From contig NZ_JAHKPK010000055.1 of NCBI RefSeq assembly GCF_018860665.1, positions 186,001 through 250,000 of the forward strand: a DNA stretch of 64,000 bases, in the 5' to 3' direction. Shown here piece after piece: positions 1 through 9,723 of the stretch. This DNA comes from Pacificibacter marinus (lineage in GTDB: Bacteria; Pseudomonadota; Alphaproteobacteria; Rhodobacterales; Rhodobacteraceae). The notes under the pieces are model-generated. The model saw nothing but the letters and a program-made list of their open reading frames with translations, had not been told where the DNA came from and did not search any database. A program made the position numbers and the translations under genes. Positions within the stretch are counted from its first letter, which is position 1. Each line of letters starts with the position of its first letter.

Positions 1-294
1 GAACGGGAACAGGCTGTCTGCGATCTGGTTCACCAACTCGCGAGTCGGGGCCAAGATCAAAGCGCGTGTTGTTTTCGCGTTCGGCTTTGTGCCGGCGCCG
101 AGCAACTGGTCCATCAAGGGCAGACCAAAAGCCAGTGTTTTGCCCGTACCGGTTTGGGCCAGACCCATCACGTCGCGGCCGTTCATCACTTCTGGAATGG
201 CACGCGCTTGGATTGGAGTAGGCTCTTTAAGGCCCATGTCGTTGAGAATAGTCAAAAGGCGCGGCTTAAGGCCGAGCATTGTAAAATCAGTCAT
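1..294 (-). CDS. DEAD-box RNA helicase, N-terminal part (truncated by window edge)
   Basis: Only the first 98 residues are present; the rest lies beyond base 1. The fragment shows the Q-motif (GLKEPTPIQARAIP, about residues 21-34), motif I (AQTGTGKT, about 46-53) and motif Ia (PTRELVNQI, near 83-91) in normal order and spacing, so this is an ATP-dependent DEAD-box RNA helicase, closest in style to RhlE-type enzymes used in RNA unwinding, ribosome assembly or cold adaptation. The ATG at 294 puts the Q-motif at the usual distance from the N-terminus. A hairpin followed by a U-run lies just upstream in the leader (325-351). The exact subfamily cannot be decided without the C-terminal half. Confidence 0.93.
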   Translation of the reverse strand, partial: MTDFTMLGLKPRLLTILNDMGLKEPTPIQARAIPEVMNGRDVMGLAQTGTGKTLAFGLPLMDQLLGAGTKPNAKTTRALILAPTRELVNQIADSLFPF

Positions 295-721
295 GTATCT
301 CTTTCTGTGAGAAGAACCCACACGCAAAAAGAACGCCCCAATGGGAGCGTTTTATCGGTCGCAGGAAAGGTCTCCGTCAATGCGCATCGCGCGCACCGCG
401 TTATCCTGCCGGACCCCTTGCGTGACTGTGGGAACCATGGGCAGCGTACTGCCCGATATCGACACCTGCAGCGCGGAGCATTGCTCTCACGCGGCTGCTC
501 ACGCGGCAGCATAGGATGTCGATGACTGGGCTATGCGCCTCATACGGTGATAAGTCAAGGATTATCGCTGCAGCAGCATTGCCGTGCAGACGAAAGCCCC
601 CCGTGCTATCGCGCTACAGCACAATCAAGGCCTGCTGTGACAACAAAATATACTTTCGCCGTGGCTGCGCTCATCACTGCTTTGAGTGGCACCAGGCACA
701 AACGGCAATGTTGCAAGAGGC
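295..721. other. Intergenic region between DEAD-box helicase and DUF1275 gene
   Basis: No convincing gene is seen here. It holds the leader and promoter of the helicase (minus strand), including the hairpin at 325-351, and a GCTGC/GCAGC inverted repeat near 490-510. Short open frames on both strands have no recognisable motifs. Confidence 0.6.
325..351 (-). promoter_or_regulatory. Terminator-like hairpin in the helicase leader
   Basis: On the minus strand the arms AACGCTCCC (351-343) and GGGGCGTT (339-332) pair around a short ATT loop with one bulged base, followed by CTTTTTG (331-325). It sits about 30 nt before the helicase ATG at 294, so it lies inside the likely 5' untranslated leader. 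It could be a premature terminator or attenuator, or the terminator of an unrecognised short transcript. The structure is read from the sequence; the role is inference. Confidence 0.4.
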
Positions 722-1420
722 TCAACTCCGATGTGCGCGAAAGGCTTCTGGTAGGGCAATGATCAGTAATAGGATTGCGGCCAATATAAACAGCCAGCTT
801 CCGATAAACTGAAACAAGAGCGCGCCGCATAAGCCGCCGCCAGCAAAACAGGCAAGGGTCAGACTGTGCAGCCAGAGCTTTGGTGTAGCTTCGCGCCGCG
901 ATGCTTCCCCACCGATCAAGGCTGCCAATTCTATTCCGATATCCGTTGCCATTCCCGACACATGGGTCGTGCGGACCCGTGCCCGTGAAATCATCGTCGT
1001 CACAGCATTTTGAAGCCCCATGACAAAGCTGAGGGCAATGACCAAAAAGATCTCGGGGCCTGTGGTCGATGACAAGATAAGTGTCGCGCCAACCAGCATA
1101 AGTATGATGGCCTCTGCGGCAATTGCTAAGGCGTAGACCGAGCGGATGTGCCGTCTTTCTCCAGCTTGAATGGCAAGGGCAGCCATGCCTGCGCCGCAGA
1201 TAAAAGCCACGACCAGCCCCAAAAAAGAAAACGCAATGGAGATCGCGCCATTCGCAATGTGGTCCGCAAATGCCGAGATGTTTCCTGTCATATTTGCCGT
1301 GAACGACCCAGCAATAAGAAACCCGACGGCGTTCAGCGCGCCAGCGACCGAAGACAGTAGGCCTGCGAGAACCAGATCGATCGTTGAGGTGCGGGCATCA
1401 CCAACTTTAATGAGCATCAT
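722..1420 (-). CDS. DUF1275 (YoaK-family) membrane protein
   Basis: A 232-residue integral membrane protein with about six hydrophobic segments. The order ([18 protein letters not shown], then a TANMTGN segment, later [28 protein letters not shown]) is typical of the YoaK/DUF1275 family, in which the TxxxTGN and RTTHVSG motifs recur. The function of the family is not established; transport is assumed. AGGA precedes two consecutive ATG codons (1420 and 1417) and the second has the better spacing. It is monocistronic, with the helicase on one side and carB far upstream on the same strand. Confidence 0.85.
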   Translation of the reverse strand: MMLIKVGDARTSTIDLVLAGLLSSVAGALNAVGFLIAGSFTANMTGNISAFADHIANGAISIAFSFLGLVVAFICGAGMAALAIQAGERRHIRSVYALAIAAEAIILMLVGATLILSSTTGPEIFLVIALSFVMGLQNAVTTMISRARVRTTHVSGMATDIGIELAALIGGEASRREATPKLWLHSLTLACFAGGGLCGALLFQFIGSWLFILAAILLLIIALPEAFRAHRS

Positions 1421-1950
1421 AATTCCTCATGGCTATGTCTATAAGAATGGCAGTGCTCGCATGTCTGTACAACTGTCATTTAAGACCTTTGTGCAAACCT
1501 GTTGATCTGCCCCCCGAGGCAGAGGTCGTACTCTGCCATATGGCGACACCTACGGTGTGTATGGGCCACGGCGGGGTGTGAGGGGAGGAAATTGACGGCA
1601 GGTTTGACTTTCCAATCAAGGAGACGCACTCTCCTTGCAAGTAGAATAGATATTGATGATGTAAGTGGCTGAGCCTTTTATGATATTTGTGGCCATCTTG
1701 TTTGGCTGACTTTGTTTATATTTCCTGATATGGCTCGTCGTTCTTTTGCCTATTGATATGGCAAAGAGTAGAAGGCGATCCCCCGCCCTATGGGTATGCA
1801 TTTCCTTGTTCGTCAACTGTTTTGCGACAATCATTTTACTCTTGTTGCTCGGAGATGCTGCGGGTCAAGATAGCGAGGCTGCCTAATTGTGCAAAAAAAC
1901 ACCTCGCACAAAATGCGAGGTGTTCCGTTTCTCAATTTCTCAGTTTTGAC
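1421..1950. other. Intergenic region between DUF1275 gene and carB
   Basis: No supported gene. A 7-bp hairpin (GGCAGAG/CTCTGCC, 1518-1537) and a smaller ACACC/GGTGT one (1546-1558) lie upstream of the DUF1275 gene. Bases 1600-1850 are AT-rich with a 72-codon minus-strand frame that resembles nothing known and has no clear ribosome site. The carB terminator occupies 1893-1924. Confidence 0.6.
1893..1924 (-). terminator. Rho-independent terminator of carB
   Basis: Perfect 11-bp stem: AACACCTCGCA at 1898-1908 pairs with TGCGAGGTGTT at 1914-1924 around the loop CAAAA. On the minus strand the stem is followed by a run of seven T. It lies 27 nt beyond the carB stop codon. Confidence 0.9.
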
Positions 1951-4900
1951 TTAAGACAAAGCCTGCTCTTGCAAGCTTTCCACATCGATCTCGCCTTCAC
2001 CCCGGGACTTCATCGCCATTGCAGCAGCGTGCGCGCCGGCGGCTGTGGTGAAGTAGGGGATTTTGTCGTAAAGGGCGACTTTGCGGATTTCGCGGCTGTC
2101 TTCAACGGCTTGGCTGCCCTCGGTGGTGTTCAAAACCAGCGCGATATCGTCGTTTTTGAGCATATCAACGATGTTCGGACGACCCTCGTAGACCTTGTTC
2201 ACGATCGTGCTGGCCACGCCTTTTTCGGTGAGGAAAGCCGCCGTGCCGCGTGTGGCGACAATCTCGAACCCAAGATCCACAAGCGTGGTGGCCGCTTCAA
2301 CCGTGGCGTCGGTTTTGTCCATATCTTTGATCGACAAGAACACTTTGCCCTCGGTCGGCAAAATCGTGCCAGCGCCAAGCTGCGCTTTAAGGAACGCACG
2401 GGCGAATGTTTTGTCTGACCCCATGACTTCGCCAGTGGAACGCATTTCTGGCCCCAAGATGGTGTCGACGCCAGGGAAACGCGCAAACGGCAGAACCGCT
2501 TCTTTCACCGCGAAACGACCGGTTTTAGAGCTGTCCACCAGATCAAAGGTGTTGAGCTTTTCTCCCGCCATAACGCGCGCAGCGATAGAGGCAATCGGCG
2601 AATTCACCGCTTTGGCCACAAACGGCACGGTGCGCGAGGCACGCGGGTTCACCTCGATCAGGTAGATCACATCGTCTTTCACCGCGAACTGGATGTTCAT
2701 CAACCCGACCACGTTTAGCGCCAAAGCCAAAGCGCGGGTTTGACGGTGCAACTCGGCGATGATTTCCTCGGTCAAGGAATAAGGCGGCAAGGAACAGGCG
2801 GAGTCACCAGAGTGAACGCCCGCTTCCTCGATATGCTGCATGATGCCCGCGACATGCACGTCTGTGCCGTCACAAATCGCATCGACATCGATCTCAACCG
2901 CGCCAGACAGGTAGCTGTCCAACAGCACAGGGCTGTCGCCAGAGACCACAACCGCAGACGAGATGTAGCGTTTGAGCTGTTCCATATCGCGCACGATTTC
3001 CATCGCTCGACCGCCCAAAACGTAAGAGGGGCGAATGACCAATGGGAAGCCGATAGAGGCCGCGATTTCAATAGCTTGTGCATCTGTAGACGCGATGCCG
3101 TTGTGCGGTTGTTTCAGCCCAAGACGATTCACGAGATCTTGGAAACGCTCACGATCTTCGGCCAAATCGATGGCGTCAGGCGAGGTGCCCAAAATCGGAA
3201 TGCCTTCGGCTTCCAAAGCATTGGCGAGTTTCAGCGGTGTTTGACCACCGAATTGCACGATCACGCCATGCAATGTGCCGTTGTCTTGCTCAACGCGCAG
3301 GATTTCCATCACATGTTCGAATGTCAGCGGCTCAAAGTACAAGCGATCAGAGGTGTCGTAATCGGTGGACACGGTTTCGGGGTTACAGTTGATCATGATC
3401 GTCTCGTAGCCCTGATCGGTCAGCGAGAAACAGGCGTGACAACAGCAGTAATCGAATTCGATGCCTTGGCCGATGCGGTTCGGACCGCCACCCAAGATCA
3501 CAACCTTTTTGCGATCAGAGGGCCGCGCTTCGCATTCCACGTCACCCATCATCGGGGCCTCGTAGGTGGAGTACATATAAGGTGTCTGCGCTTCGAACTC
3601 AGCCGCACAGGTGTCGATGCGTTTGAACACCGCGTTGACGCCCAAGTTGCGGCGCGCGCGGCGGATGTTTGCCTCATCACGACCTGTGAGCGTCGCCAAA
3701 CGTGCATCGGTGAACCCGAGCATTTTCACGCGGCGCAGACCTTCCTCAGAAACGGGCAAGCCTTCTTTGCGGATCACAGATTCTGCGTCAACGATTTCGC
3801 GGATGCGCTCAAGGAACCAAGGGTCATAGGAGTTCGCGGCGTGAATTTCGTCGTTGGTCAACCCGAAACGAATGGCTTGGGCGATGACGCGCAAACGGTC
3901 TGGAGTCGCTTTGGATAGCGCTTTGATGACAGCAGATTTCTCTGGCGCGCCTTCGATTTCGATCTCGTCAAAGCCAGACAGGCCTGTTTCCATCGAGGCC
4001 AGCGCTTTTTGCATGGATTCGTGGAACGTGCGCCCAATCGCCATAACTTCGCCCACGGATTTCATCGCAGTGGACAGGTTTGGCTCAGAACCTGCAAATT
4101 TTTCAAAGGCAAAGCGCGGTATCTTGGTGACAACATAATCGATTGTTGGCTCGAAGGACGCAGGCGTCACTTTGGTGATGTCATTGTCCAGCTCGTCCAA
4201 GGTGTAGCCGACCGCCAATTTCGCGGCGATTTTCGCAATCGGGAAACCTGTCGCTTTTGACGCCAGCGCGGATGAGCGTGACACCCGTGGGTTCATCTCG
4301 ATCACAACCATACGACCATCGACTGGGTTCACAGACCACTGGACGTTTGATCCGCCTGTTTCCACGCCAATTTCACGCAACACGTTAATAGAATGCGTGC
4401 GCATCAATTGGTATTCTTTGTCGGTCAGCGTGAGGGCCGGGGCCACAGTGACAGAGTCGCCCGTGTGTACGCCCATTGGATCGACATTTTCGATCGAACA
4501 GACGATGATGGCGTTGTCGGCTGTGTCGCGGACCACTTCCATCTCGTATTCTTTCCAGCCCAGTAAGCTTTCATCCACAAGGATTTGCGCCATGGGCGAG
4601 GCTTCCAAACCAGAGCGGCAGAAATGCTCATAGTCGTCACGGTTGTACGCCACGCCGCCGCCTGTGCCACCCAAGGTAAAGGCAGGACGAATGATCGCGG
4701 GCAGGCCGATGTCTTCAAGTGCGGCAAAGGCGTCTTGCATGCCGGCTGCGATGTCGAACTTGCCATTTGGCAATTTGGGGGCTGCGACGATGGTTGCTTT
4801 GGGGTTCTCGATACCAAGACGATCCATGGCTTCGCGAAACAGTTTGCGATCTTCTGCCATTTCGATCGCGGCGCGCTTTGCGCCGATCAATTCCACGTTG

Positions 4901-5232
4901 AATTTTTCCAAGATGCCCAGATCATCCAGCTCAAGTGCCGTGTTCAGACCCGTTTGTCCGCCCATTGTTGGCAACAATGCGTCGGGGCGTTCTTTTTCGA
5001 TGATTTTGGCGACCACTTCGGCCGTGATCGGCTCGATGTATGTCGCATCGGCGAGGCCAGGGTCGGTCATGATGGTCGCTGGGTTGGAGTTCACCAGAAT
5101 AACGCGGTAACCCTCTTCGCGCAGCGCCTTACAGGCTTGTGCGCCAGAATAGTCAAACTCACAGGCTTGGCCGATAACAATCGGTCCCGCGCCAATGATC
5201 ATGATGGAGGAGATATCGGTTCTTTTAGGCAT
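1951..5232 (-). CDS. carB: Carbamoyl-phosphate synthase large subunit
   Basis: Makes carbamoyl phosphate from bicarbonate, glutamine-derived ammonia and two ATP, for arginine and pyrimidine synthesis. The 1093-residue product has the duplicated architecture of the family: two ATP-grasp halves, each opening with a glycine-rich loop ([18 protein letters not shown] near residue 14; [16 protein letters not shown] near 580), and a C-terminal allosteric MGS-like domain. E. coli CarB is 1073 residues. I chose the ATG at 5232 (MPKRTD, the conserved start); a TTG at 5262 has only a poorly spaced GGAGG. The small subunit carA is not in the window, so the two subunits are unlinked here. Downstream terminator at 1893-1924. 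Confidence 0.97.
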   Translation of the reverse strand: MPKRTDISSIMIIGAGPIVIGQACEFDYSGAQACKALREEGYRVILVNSNPATIMTDPGLADATYIEPITAEVVAKIIEKERPDALLPTMGGQTGLNTALELDDLGILEKFNVELIGAKRAAIEMAEDRKLFREAMDRLGIENPKATIVAAPKLPNGKFDIAAGMQDAFAALEDIGLPAIIRPAFTLGGTGGGVAYNRDDYEHFCRSGLEASPMAQILVDESLLGWKEYEMEVVRDTADNAIIVCSIENVDPMGVHTGDSVTVAPALTLTDKEYQLMRTHSINVLREIGVETGGSNVQWSVNPVDGRMVVIEMNPRVSRSSALASKATGFPIAKIAAKLAVGYTLDELDNDITKVTPASFEPTIDYVVTKIPRFAFEKFAGSEPNLSTAMKSVGEVMAIGRTFHESMQKALASMETGLSGFDEIEIEGAPEKSAVIKALSKATPDRLRVIAQAIRFGLTNDEIHAANSYDPWFLERIREIVDAESVIRKEGLPVSEEGLRRVKMLGFTDARLATLTGRDEANIRRARRNLGVNAVFKRIDTCAAEFEAQTPYMYSTYEAPMMGDVECEARPSDRKKVVILGGGPNRIGQGIEFDYCCCHACFSLTDQGYETIMINCNPETVSTDYDTSDRLYFEPLTFEHVMEILRVEQDNGTLHGVIVQFGGQTPLKLANALEAEGIPILGTSPDAIDLAEDRERFQDLVNRLGLKQPHNGIASTDAQAIEIAASIGFPLVIRPSYVLGGRAMEIVRDMEQLKRYISSAVVVSGDSPVLLDSYLSGAVEIDVDAICDGTDVHVAGIMQHIEEAGVHSGDSACSLPPYSLTEEIIAELHRQTRALALALNVVGLMNIQFAVKDDVIYLIEVNPRASRTVPFVAKAVNSPIASIAARVMAGEKLNTFDLVDSSKTGRFAVKEAVLPFARFPGVDTILGPEMRSTGEVMGSDKTFARAFLKAQLGAGTILPTEGKVFLSIKDMDKTDATVEAATTLVDLGFEIVATRGTAAFLTEKGVASTIVNKVYEGRPNIVDMLKNDDIALVLNTTEGSQAVEDSREIRKVALYDKIPYFTTAAGAHAAAMAMKSRGEGEIDVESLQEQALS

Positions 5233-5667
5233 GGCAGACCCCAGTGTTTTTTGCAGGCGCAATCCCTCCGCAAAAAGGCGGGGGAAGCAAATTGTCGTGA
5301 GTTATAGGGAAGCGACGCCCATACGCAAGGGGCAGGGGCGGGCTTTTGGCACAAACTGTGCGGATTCTTTTCAGACCTATAGCGCCTGTTATGGGAATGT
5401 TCCGCAGCAAGGCGTCTGTGCTGTGTCCTCTGTGACCGCTTGGTCAAAAAGAAGGCCAAAAACGCGCCGCCTGTGGATGAGAAATCGCCTCACCGATTCC
5501 CCACATATATAAAGACAGTAGATGGATTTATCCGGTTCAAAGCGTGCAAGGCAGCCAAAAGCCCCGAAACACCACGCGATCCGCCCCGCAAGGCTTGACT
5601 TTCCGGCCCTATAACGGTGTATCAGCGCGACGACTAATATTAGTCCAAGACCTGAGGATTCCGAATT
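5233..5667. other. Divergent intergenic region between carB and aspS
   Basis: No supported gene in 435 bp. It must hold the divergent promoters of carB (minus) and aspS (plus). The clear feature is the 14-bp palindrome at 5632-5645. Short frames here have no recognisable motif. Confidence 0.6.
5632..5645. promoter_or_regulatory. 14-bp perfect palindrome upstream of aspS
   Basis: GACTAATATTAGTC is its own reverse complement and ends 22 nt before the aspS ATG, overlapping where the promoter or early leader should be. Such a site could bind a dimeric regulator. No regulator is identified, and aspS is not usually under operator control, so the role is inference. Confidence 0.35.
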
Positions 5668-7446
5668 ATGCACGCCTATCGTAGCCATACCTGCGCTGAA
5701 CTGACCAAGGCCAATGTGGGCGACACCGTTCGTCTGTCTGGTTGGGTCCACCGTATCCGTGATCATGGCGGCATTTTGTTCGTCGATCTGCGCGATCATT
5801 ACGGCATCACGCAGGTGCTTTGCGATCCTGACAGCCCTGTGTTCAAGGACATGGAAAAGGTGCGCGCCGAATGGTGTATCCGCATTGATGGCACTGTCAT
5901 GGCGCGTGATGAAAGCCTTGTGAACGCCAAACTGCCAACCGGCGAAATCGAAGTGTTTGTCCGCGATCTGGAAATCTTGGGCGCCTCTGACGAGCTGCCG
6001 CTTATGGTCTTTGGCGACCAAGAATATCCCGAAGAAACGCGTTTGAAATACCGTTATCTTGATCTGCGTCGCGAGAAATTGCACGACAACATGATCATGC
6101 GTTCGAATGTGGTGAAAGACCTGCGCGAACGGATGTGGTCGCAGGGCTTTAACGAATTCCAAACGCCAATCATCACAGCCTCCTCCCCCGAAGGCGCGCG
6201 TGACTTTTTGGTGCCATCACGTTTGCACCCGGGTAAGTTCTACGCGCTGCCGCAGGCTCCGCAGCAGTTCAAACAGCTGATCATGGTCTCTGGCTTTGAC
6301 AAATATTTCCAAATCGCGCCCTGTTTCCGCGATGAAGACCCGCGCGCGGATCGCTCGCCCACCGACTTCTACCAGTTGGACGTTGAGATGAGCTACGTCA
6401 CGCAGCAAGATATTTTCGACACTGTTGAACCTGTGATCGGCGGCATGTTCGAAAAGTTCGGCAAAGGTCGCAAGGTCAACAAAGACTGGCCACAGATTTC
6501 ATACAAAGACGCAGCGCTTTGGTACGGTTCCGACAAACCTGACCTGCGCAACCCGATCAAAATGCAGGTTGTGTCAGAGCATTTCAAAGGCTCAGGCTTT
6601 GCCATCTTCGCCAGCTTGCTGGAACAAGAGGGCACAGAAGTTCGCGCCATTCCTGCGCCAAAAGGCGGTTCGCGCAAATTCTGTGACCGTATGAACAAAT
6701 TCGCGCAACAAGAAGGCCTGCCTGGCATGGGCTACATCTTCTGGCGTGACCAAGGCGAAGGTCTTGAGGCCGCTGGTCCTTTGGCCAAAAACATAGGTCC
6801 AGAACGCACAGAAGCCATCCGTCAGCAACTTGGCCTCGGCCTTGGCGATGCGGCCTTCTTCTTGGGCGGCAAACCCAAAGCCTTTGAATCCGTTGCGGGC
6901 CGTGCGCGCAATGTGATCGGTGAAGAGCTTGGTTTGACAGATAAAGACAGCTTCCAATTCGCTTGGATCGTGGATTTCCCAATCTATGAAAAAGACGAAG
7001 AAACCGGAAAAATCGACTTTGAACACAACCCGTTCTCTATGCCACAAGGTGGTATGGAAGCGTTGATGGGCGATCCGCTTAAAGTATTGGGCTACCAATA
7101 TGATTTGGCCTGTAACGGCTACGAATTGGTGTCCGGTGCGGTGCGAAATCACTCACCTGAAATCATGTACAAAGCCTTTGAAATCGCGGGCTATGGCAAA
7201 GATGAAGTTGAAAAACGCTTCGGCGGTATGGTCAATGCGTTCCAATATGGTGCACCGCCCCACGGTGGTTGTGCGATGGGCATCGACCGCGCTGTGATGC
7301 TTTTGGCTGACGAGGCCAATATCCGCGAGGTTATCATGTTCCCGATGAACCAACGCGCCGAAGACTTGATGATGGGCGCGCCCAACGAGCCGATGAACGA
7401 ACAATTGCGCGAATTGCACCTGCGCGCGCTGCCTGCCGAAGAGTAG
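5668..7446 (+). CDS. aspS: Aspartyl-tRNA synthetase (probably non-discriminating)
   Basis: Class II synthetase that charges tRNA-Asp with aspartate. The 592-residue length matches bacterial AspRS (E. coli 590). An N-terminal OB anticodon-binding domain opens the protein; motif 2 is [12 protein letters not shown] (about residues 224-235) and motif 3 is [14 protein letters not shown] (about 527-540). In the anticodon-binding region the sequence is RDHGG with His33; this is the residue known from Pseudomonas (H31) as a determinant of non-discriminating enzymes that also charge tRNA-Asn, where E. coli has Leu. That would go with an indirect GatCAB route to Asn-tRNA. A TGAGGA ribosome site precedes the ATG. 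A strong terminator follows at 7472. Confidence 0.97.
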   Translation: MHAYRSHTCAELTKANVGDTVRLSGWVHRIRDHGGILFVDLRDHYGITQVLCDPDSPVFKDMEKVRAEWCIRIDGTVMARDESLVNAKLPTGEIEVFVRDLEILGASDELPLMVFGDQEYPEETRLKYRYLDLRREKLHDNMIMRSNVVKDLRERMWSQGFNEFQTPIITASSPEGARDFLVPSRLHPGKFYALPQAPQQFKQLIMVSGFDKYFQIAPCFRDEDPRADRSPTDFYQLDVEMSYVTQQDIFDTVEPVIGGMFEKFGKGRKVNKDWPQISYKDAALWYGSDKPDLRNPIKMQVVSEHFKGSGFAIFASLLEQEGTEVRAIPAPKGGSRKFCDRMNKFAQQEGLPGMGYIFWRDQGEGLEAAGPLAKNIGPERTEAIRQQLGLGLGDAAFFLGGKPKAFESVAGRARNVIGEELGLTDKDSFQFAWIVDFPIYEKDEETGKIDFEHNPFSMPQGGMEALMGDPLKVLGYQYDLACNGYELVSGAVRNHSPEIMYKAFEIAGYGKDEVEKRFGGMVNAFQYGAPPHGGCAMGIDRAVMLLADEANIREVIMFPMNQRAEDLMMGAPNEPMNEQLRELHLRALPAEE

Positions 7447-7471
7447 GCGATATTCGATTCGACTTTAATCA

Positions 7472-7500
7472 GGCGCGGGGGCAACCTCGCGCCTTTTTTT
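7472..7500 (+). terminator. Rho-independent terminator of aspS
   Basis: An 8-bp stem (GCGCGGGG/CCTCGCGC, one G-T pair, 7473-7492) closes a GCAA tetraloop of the GNRA class, is extended by an outer G-C pair, and is followed by seven T. The 20 bases 7473-7492 recur exactly in the gnd terminator at 30526-30545. Confidence 0.92.
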
Positions 7501-7542
7501 ATCGCTGGCAGTGAAATACGTTCGTGTAAAAAGGGGGATTTC

Positions 7543-8058
7543 ATGCAAGGCGCACAAATTATTCTTGATACTTTATTGCACTATGTCGGTCAAATTGAGG
7601 CGCTGTTAATCAAAATCGAAGAGCATCCTGATTGCGACGCGCTACTCAGGACCCGTGCTGCGCCAGATGTTTTTCCTACAAATCAACAGTTGGCCATCGC
7701 ATTGAATTTTGCGGCCCGTGCGGTGGCTCCCGTGACTGGGCGCGCGCTGCCGGTGTTTCCAGACAGGCCCACAGGTGCTGCCCTGCACATTTTTGCACGC
7801 GATGTGCGTGAAATGCTGGCAGGACTTACACCTGCAGATTTTACCGTGTCTGAGGTGTCGCACGTGGCTGGGTTTGCAAAAGTTACCCAAGACAGTACAG
7901 ATTTCATAATGCGCTATGCTCTGCCCAATATGATCTTCCATTTCACGATGGCTTACGTGTCTGTTCGGGCTGCTGGGATGACGGTCGGCAAATCAGATTT
8001 TGACGGGTTGCACAGTTACCCAACGGGATTTTCTTTTGAACAGGCTATGGAGCCCTGA
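7543..8058 (+). CDS. DUF1993 family protein
   Basis: The 171-residue protein looks like the DUF1993 family of small soluble helical proteins, related in fold to DinB-like four-helix bundles. Visible family-like stretches are FPTNQQLAIALNFAARAV near residue 46 and the C-terminal NMIFHFTMAYVSVRAAGMTVGKSDFDG. No catalytic residues can be assigned and no reaction is known. It follows the aspS terminator and precedes a convergent response regulator with only 3 bp between the stop codons, so it is probably transcribed alone. Product family is from memory of conserved motifs. Confidence 0.75.
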   Translation: MQGAQIILDTLLHYVGQIEALLIKIEEHPDCDALLRTRAAPDVFPTNQQLAIALNFAARAVAPVTGRALPVFPDRPTGAALHIFARDVREMLAGLTPADFTVSEVSHVAGFAKVTQDSTDFIMRYALPNMIFHFTMAYVSVRAAGMTVGKSDFDGLHSYPTGFSFEQAMEP

Positions 8059-8061
8059 GCA

Positions 8062-8787
8062 TTACACCACGCGGGCTTGATCTATGCGATCATGAACCAA
8101 GCCCGCAATCCGCGCGATATCAGAGCCAAAGGGCAGGCCTTGGTCTCGATGCTTCGACAGTGTTTGGGCCGCATCCACCAATTCTGTATCACCTGCTGTG
8201 CGCGCGATGCCGGACAAAAACTGCGCGATGTAATCCAGCATATCTTCGCCACGATTGAGTGTCATCAGGTCTGAGATATGGACAAAATCGTCTTGCAGCG
8301 CGATGGGGTCGGGGGTGATCTCTTCGTTAGTGACCCTGCGAATGCCCGTCAGAGCGGGGCGTGATCCTTTGGGCATGGCATTGAGAATGATATGTTGAAA
8401 TTCAGCCAAATTGGCGATGGGTTTGGCGATGAAGCCATCGGCGCCCGCAGTCCGCGCTCGGCTTTCTGTACCTGTATCGCCTGACATCCCCAACAGAACA
8501 TCGACGCGGGGGCTGGCCTGGGACAGCTCATCAATCAGTTCCGCGCCAGATCCATCAGGCAGACCAAGATCGATGATCACCACATTGGGACGAAAGACCT
8601 GCAGATGTTTGCGCGCATGGGCCAGGTTGTCAGCCCGTCTAATCCGCGCCCCAGAGCGCAAGCACAACAGTCGCAGCGCCTCAGAGGCGAAACGGCTGTC
8701 TTCGACGATCAGCACTGTTGTTCCAAGCAAAGGGCGTTCAGGCGTTGGCTTTTGCGGCGGCAATAGGCTTTCTAGATTATCTGGCAT
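8062..8787 (-). CDS. Response regulator, receiver domain with helical C-terminus
   Basis: A CheY-like receiver occupies about residues 22-145: acidic pocket VEDS (E29, D30), phosphoacceptor Asp73 in IIDLGLPDG, and the conserved Lys122 in IAKP. The remaining 95 residues are helical and contain no helix-turn-helix, GGDEF or other output domain that I recognise, so it is probably a protein-protein signalling output rather than a DNA-binding regulator. I chose the ATG at 8787, which has GGAG nine bases upstream; a GTG at 8802 would add five residues. No histidine kinase is adjacent, so the cognate kinase is unknown. Confidence 0.85.
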   Translation of the reverse strand: MPDNLESLLPPQKPTPERPLLGTTVLIVEDSRFASEALRLLCLRSGARIRRADNLAHARKHLQVFRPNVVIIDLGLPDGSGAELIDELSQASPRVDVLLGMSGDTGTESRARTAGADGFIAKPIANLAEFQHIILNAMPKGSRPALTGIRRVTNEEITPDPIALQDDFVHISDLMTLNRGEDMLDYIAQFLSGIARTAGDTELVDAAQTLSKHRDQGLPFGSDIARIAGLVHDRIDQARVV

Positions 8788-8983
8788 GTCTAACAGCTCC
8801 ACAGGGTTTGTGTCTGGTAGTTAAGTCCATAACTGGTGAATGGAGCGTTAACCTTGCGGTGTTCTGTGGCGAAAAATCGCAAACACTTGGCATAGGGGCA
8901 TCAAAACTGCGTCGAAGCGCCGCTTGCGGGCAGGCATCTGCACAGGCCATAATCGAATCTAAGAGTTTGGGAGAGGATAAGAC

Positions 8984-9388
8984 ATGATCGGACGTTTGAA
9001 CCATGTGGCCATTGCTGTGCCCGATTTAAAAGCGGCGAGCGCGCAATATGCGAACACCTTGGGCGCAAAAGTTGGCCCGCCGCAAGATGAACCGGATCAC
9101 GGCGTGACGGTGGTGTTTATTGAGTTGCCCAACACCAAAATCGAATTGCTCTATCCTTTGGGTGACAATTCCCCGATCACGGGCTATCTGGACAAGAACC
9201 CGTCAGGCGGCATTCACCACATGTGTTACGAGGTGGAGGACATCTTGGCCGCGCGGGATAAATTGCTGGCAGAGGGCGCGCGTGTCTTGGGCACGGGCGA
9301 GCCGAAAATCGGTGCCCATGGCAAGCCTGTGCTGTTCTTGCATCCCAAGGACTTTAACGGCTGTCTGATTGAATTAGAGCAGGTCTGA
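8984..9388 (+). CDS. mce: Methylmalonyl-CoA epimerase
   Basis: Interconverts (2R)- and (2S)-methylmalonyl-CoA (and ethylmalonyl-CoA in organisms with that pathway) on the way from propionyl-CoA to succinyl-CoA. The 134-residue length and two glyoxalase-fold modules fit the family. Metal-ligand positions are visible: His7 in LNHVAIAV, the His pair in GGIHHMCYEV near residue 71, and Glu131 in the C-terminal CLIELE. GGAGAGG precedes the ATG. The co-oriented DUF1467 gene follows after 53 bp, a pairing I recall as common in this family of bacteria. meaB and prpE of the same pathway lie elsewhere in the window. Confidence 0.95.
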   Translation: MIGRLNHVAIAVPDLKAASAQYANTLGAKVGPPQDEPDHGVTVVFIELPNTKIELLYPLGDNSPITGYLDKNPSGGIHHMCYEVEDILAARDKLLAEGARVLGTGEPKIGAHGKPVLFLHPKDFNGCLIELEQV

Positions 9389-9441
9389 CTGGCTCGAAGA
9401 TTGAACAGGCCTAACCTGTTCGCATATAAGGAAGCGGCTTT

Positions 9442-9723
9442 ATGTCTATTGTCTCTGGGATCGTGCTTTATGCTGTGACGTGGTTCATGACCATGTTTAT
9501 TGCTTTGCCCATCGGATTGCGCACTCAAGGCGATGAGGGGGTGATCGTTGAGGGCACGCATGCCGGCGCGCCTAGCAATTACAACCCGCGCCGCAAGGCC
9601 GTGATCGTCACCTTGGTCGCTTTCGTGATTTGGGGTATCATTGTTGGCGTGATCTATTCGGGCGTGTTTTCATGGCATGATGTCGATTGGACGGCACATT
9701 TGCCCAAAGTTGGCGACAGTTAA
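9442..9723 (+). CDS. DUF1467 family membrane protein
   Basis: A 93-residue protein with two transmembrane helices (about residues 5-26 and 52-75) separated by a short hydrophilic loop containing RTQGDEGVIVEGTHAGAP, a hallmark of DUF1467 proteins of alphaproteobacteria. The function is unknown. It lies just downstream of mce on the same strand and is probably cotranscribed. Its TAA stop overlaps the opposite-strand stop of the next gene in the sequence TTAA, so the two genes converge with no spacer. Confidence 0.85.
   Translation: MSIVSGIVLYAVTWFMTMFIALPIGLRTQGDEGVIVEGTHAGAPSNYNPRRKAVIVTLVAFVIWGIIVGVIYSGVFSWHDVDWTAHLPKVGDS

Noticed and set aside
2740-3918. 392-codon open frame on the plus strand opposite carB
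   Set aside because: It mirrors carB codon structure; its translation shows no protein motif and the minus strand is clearly carB.
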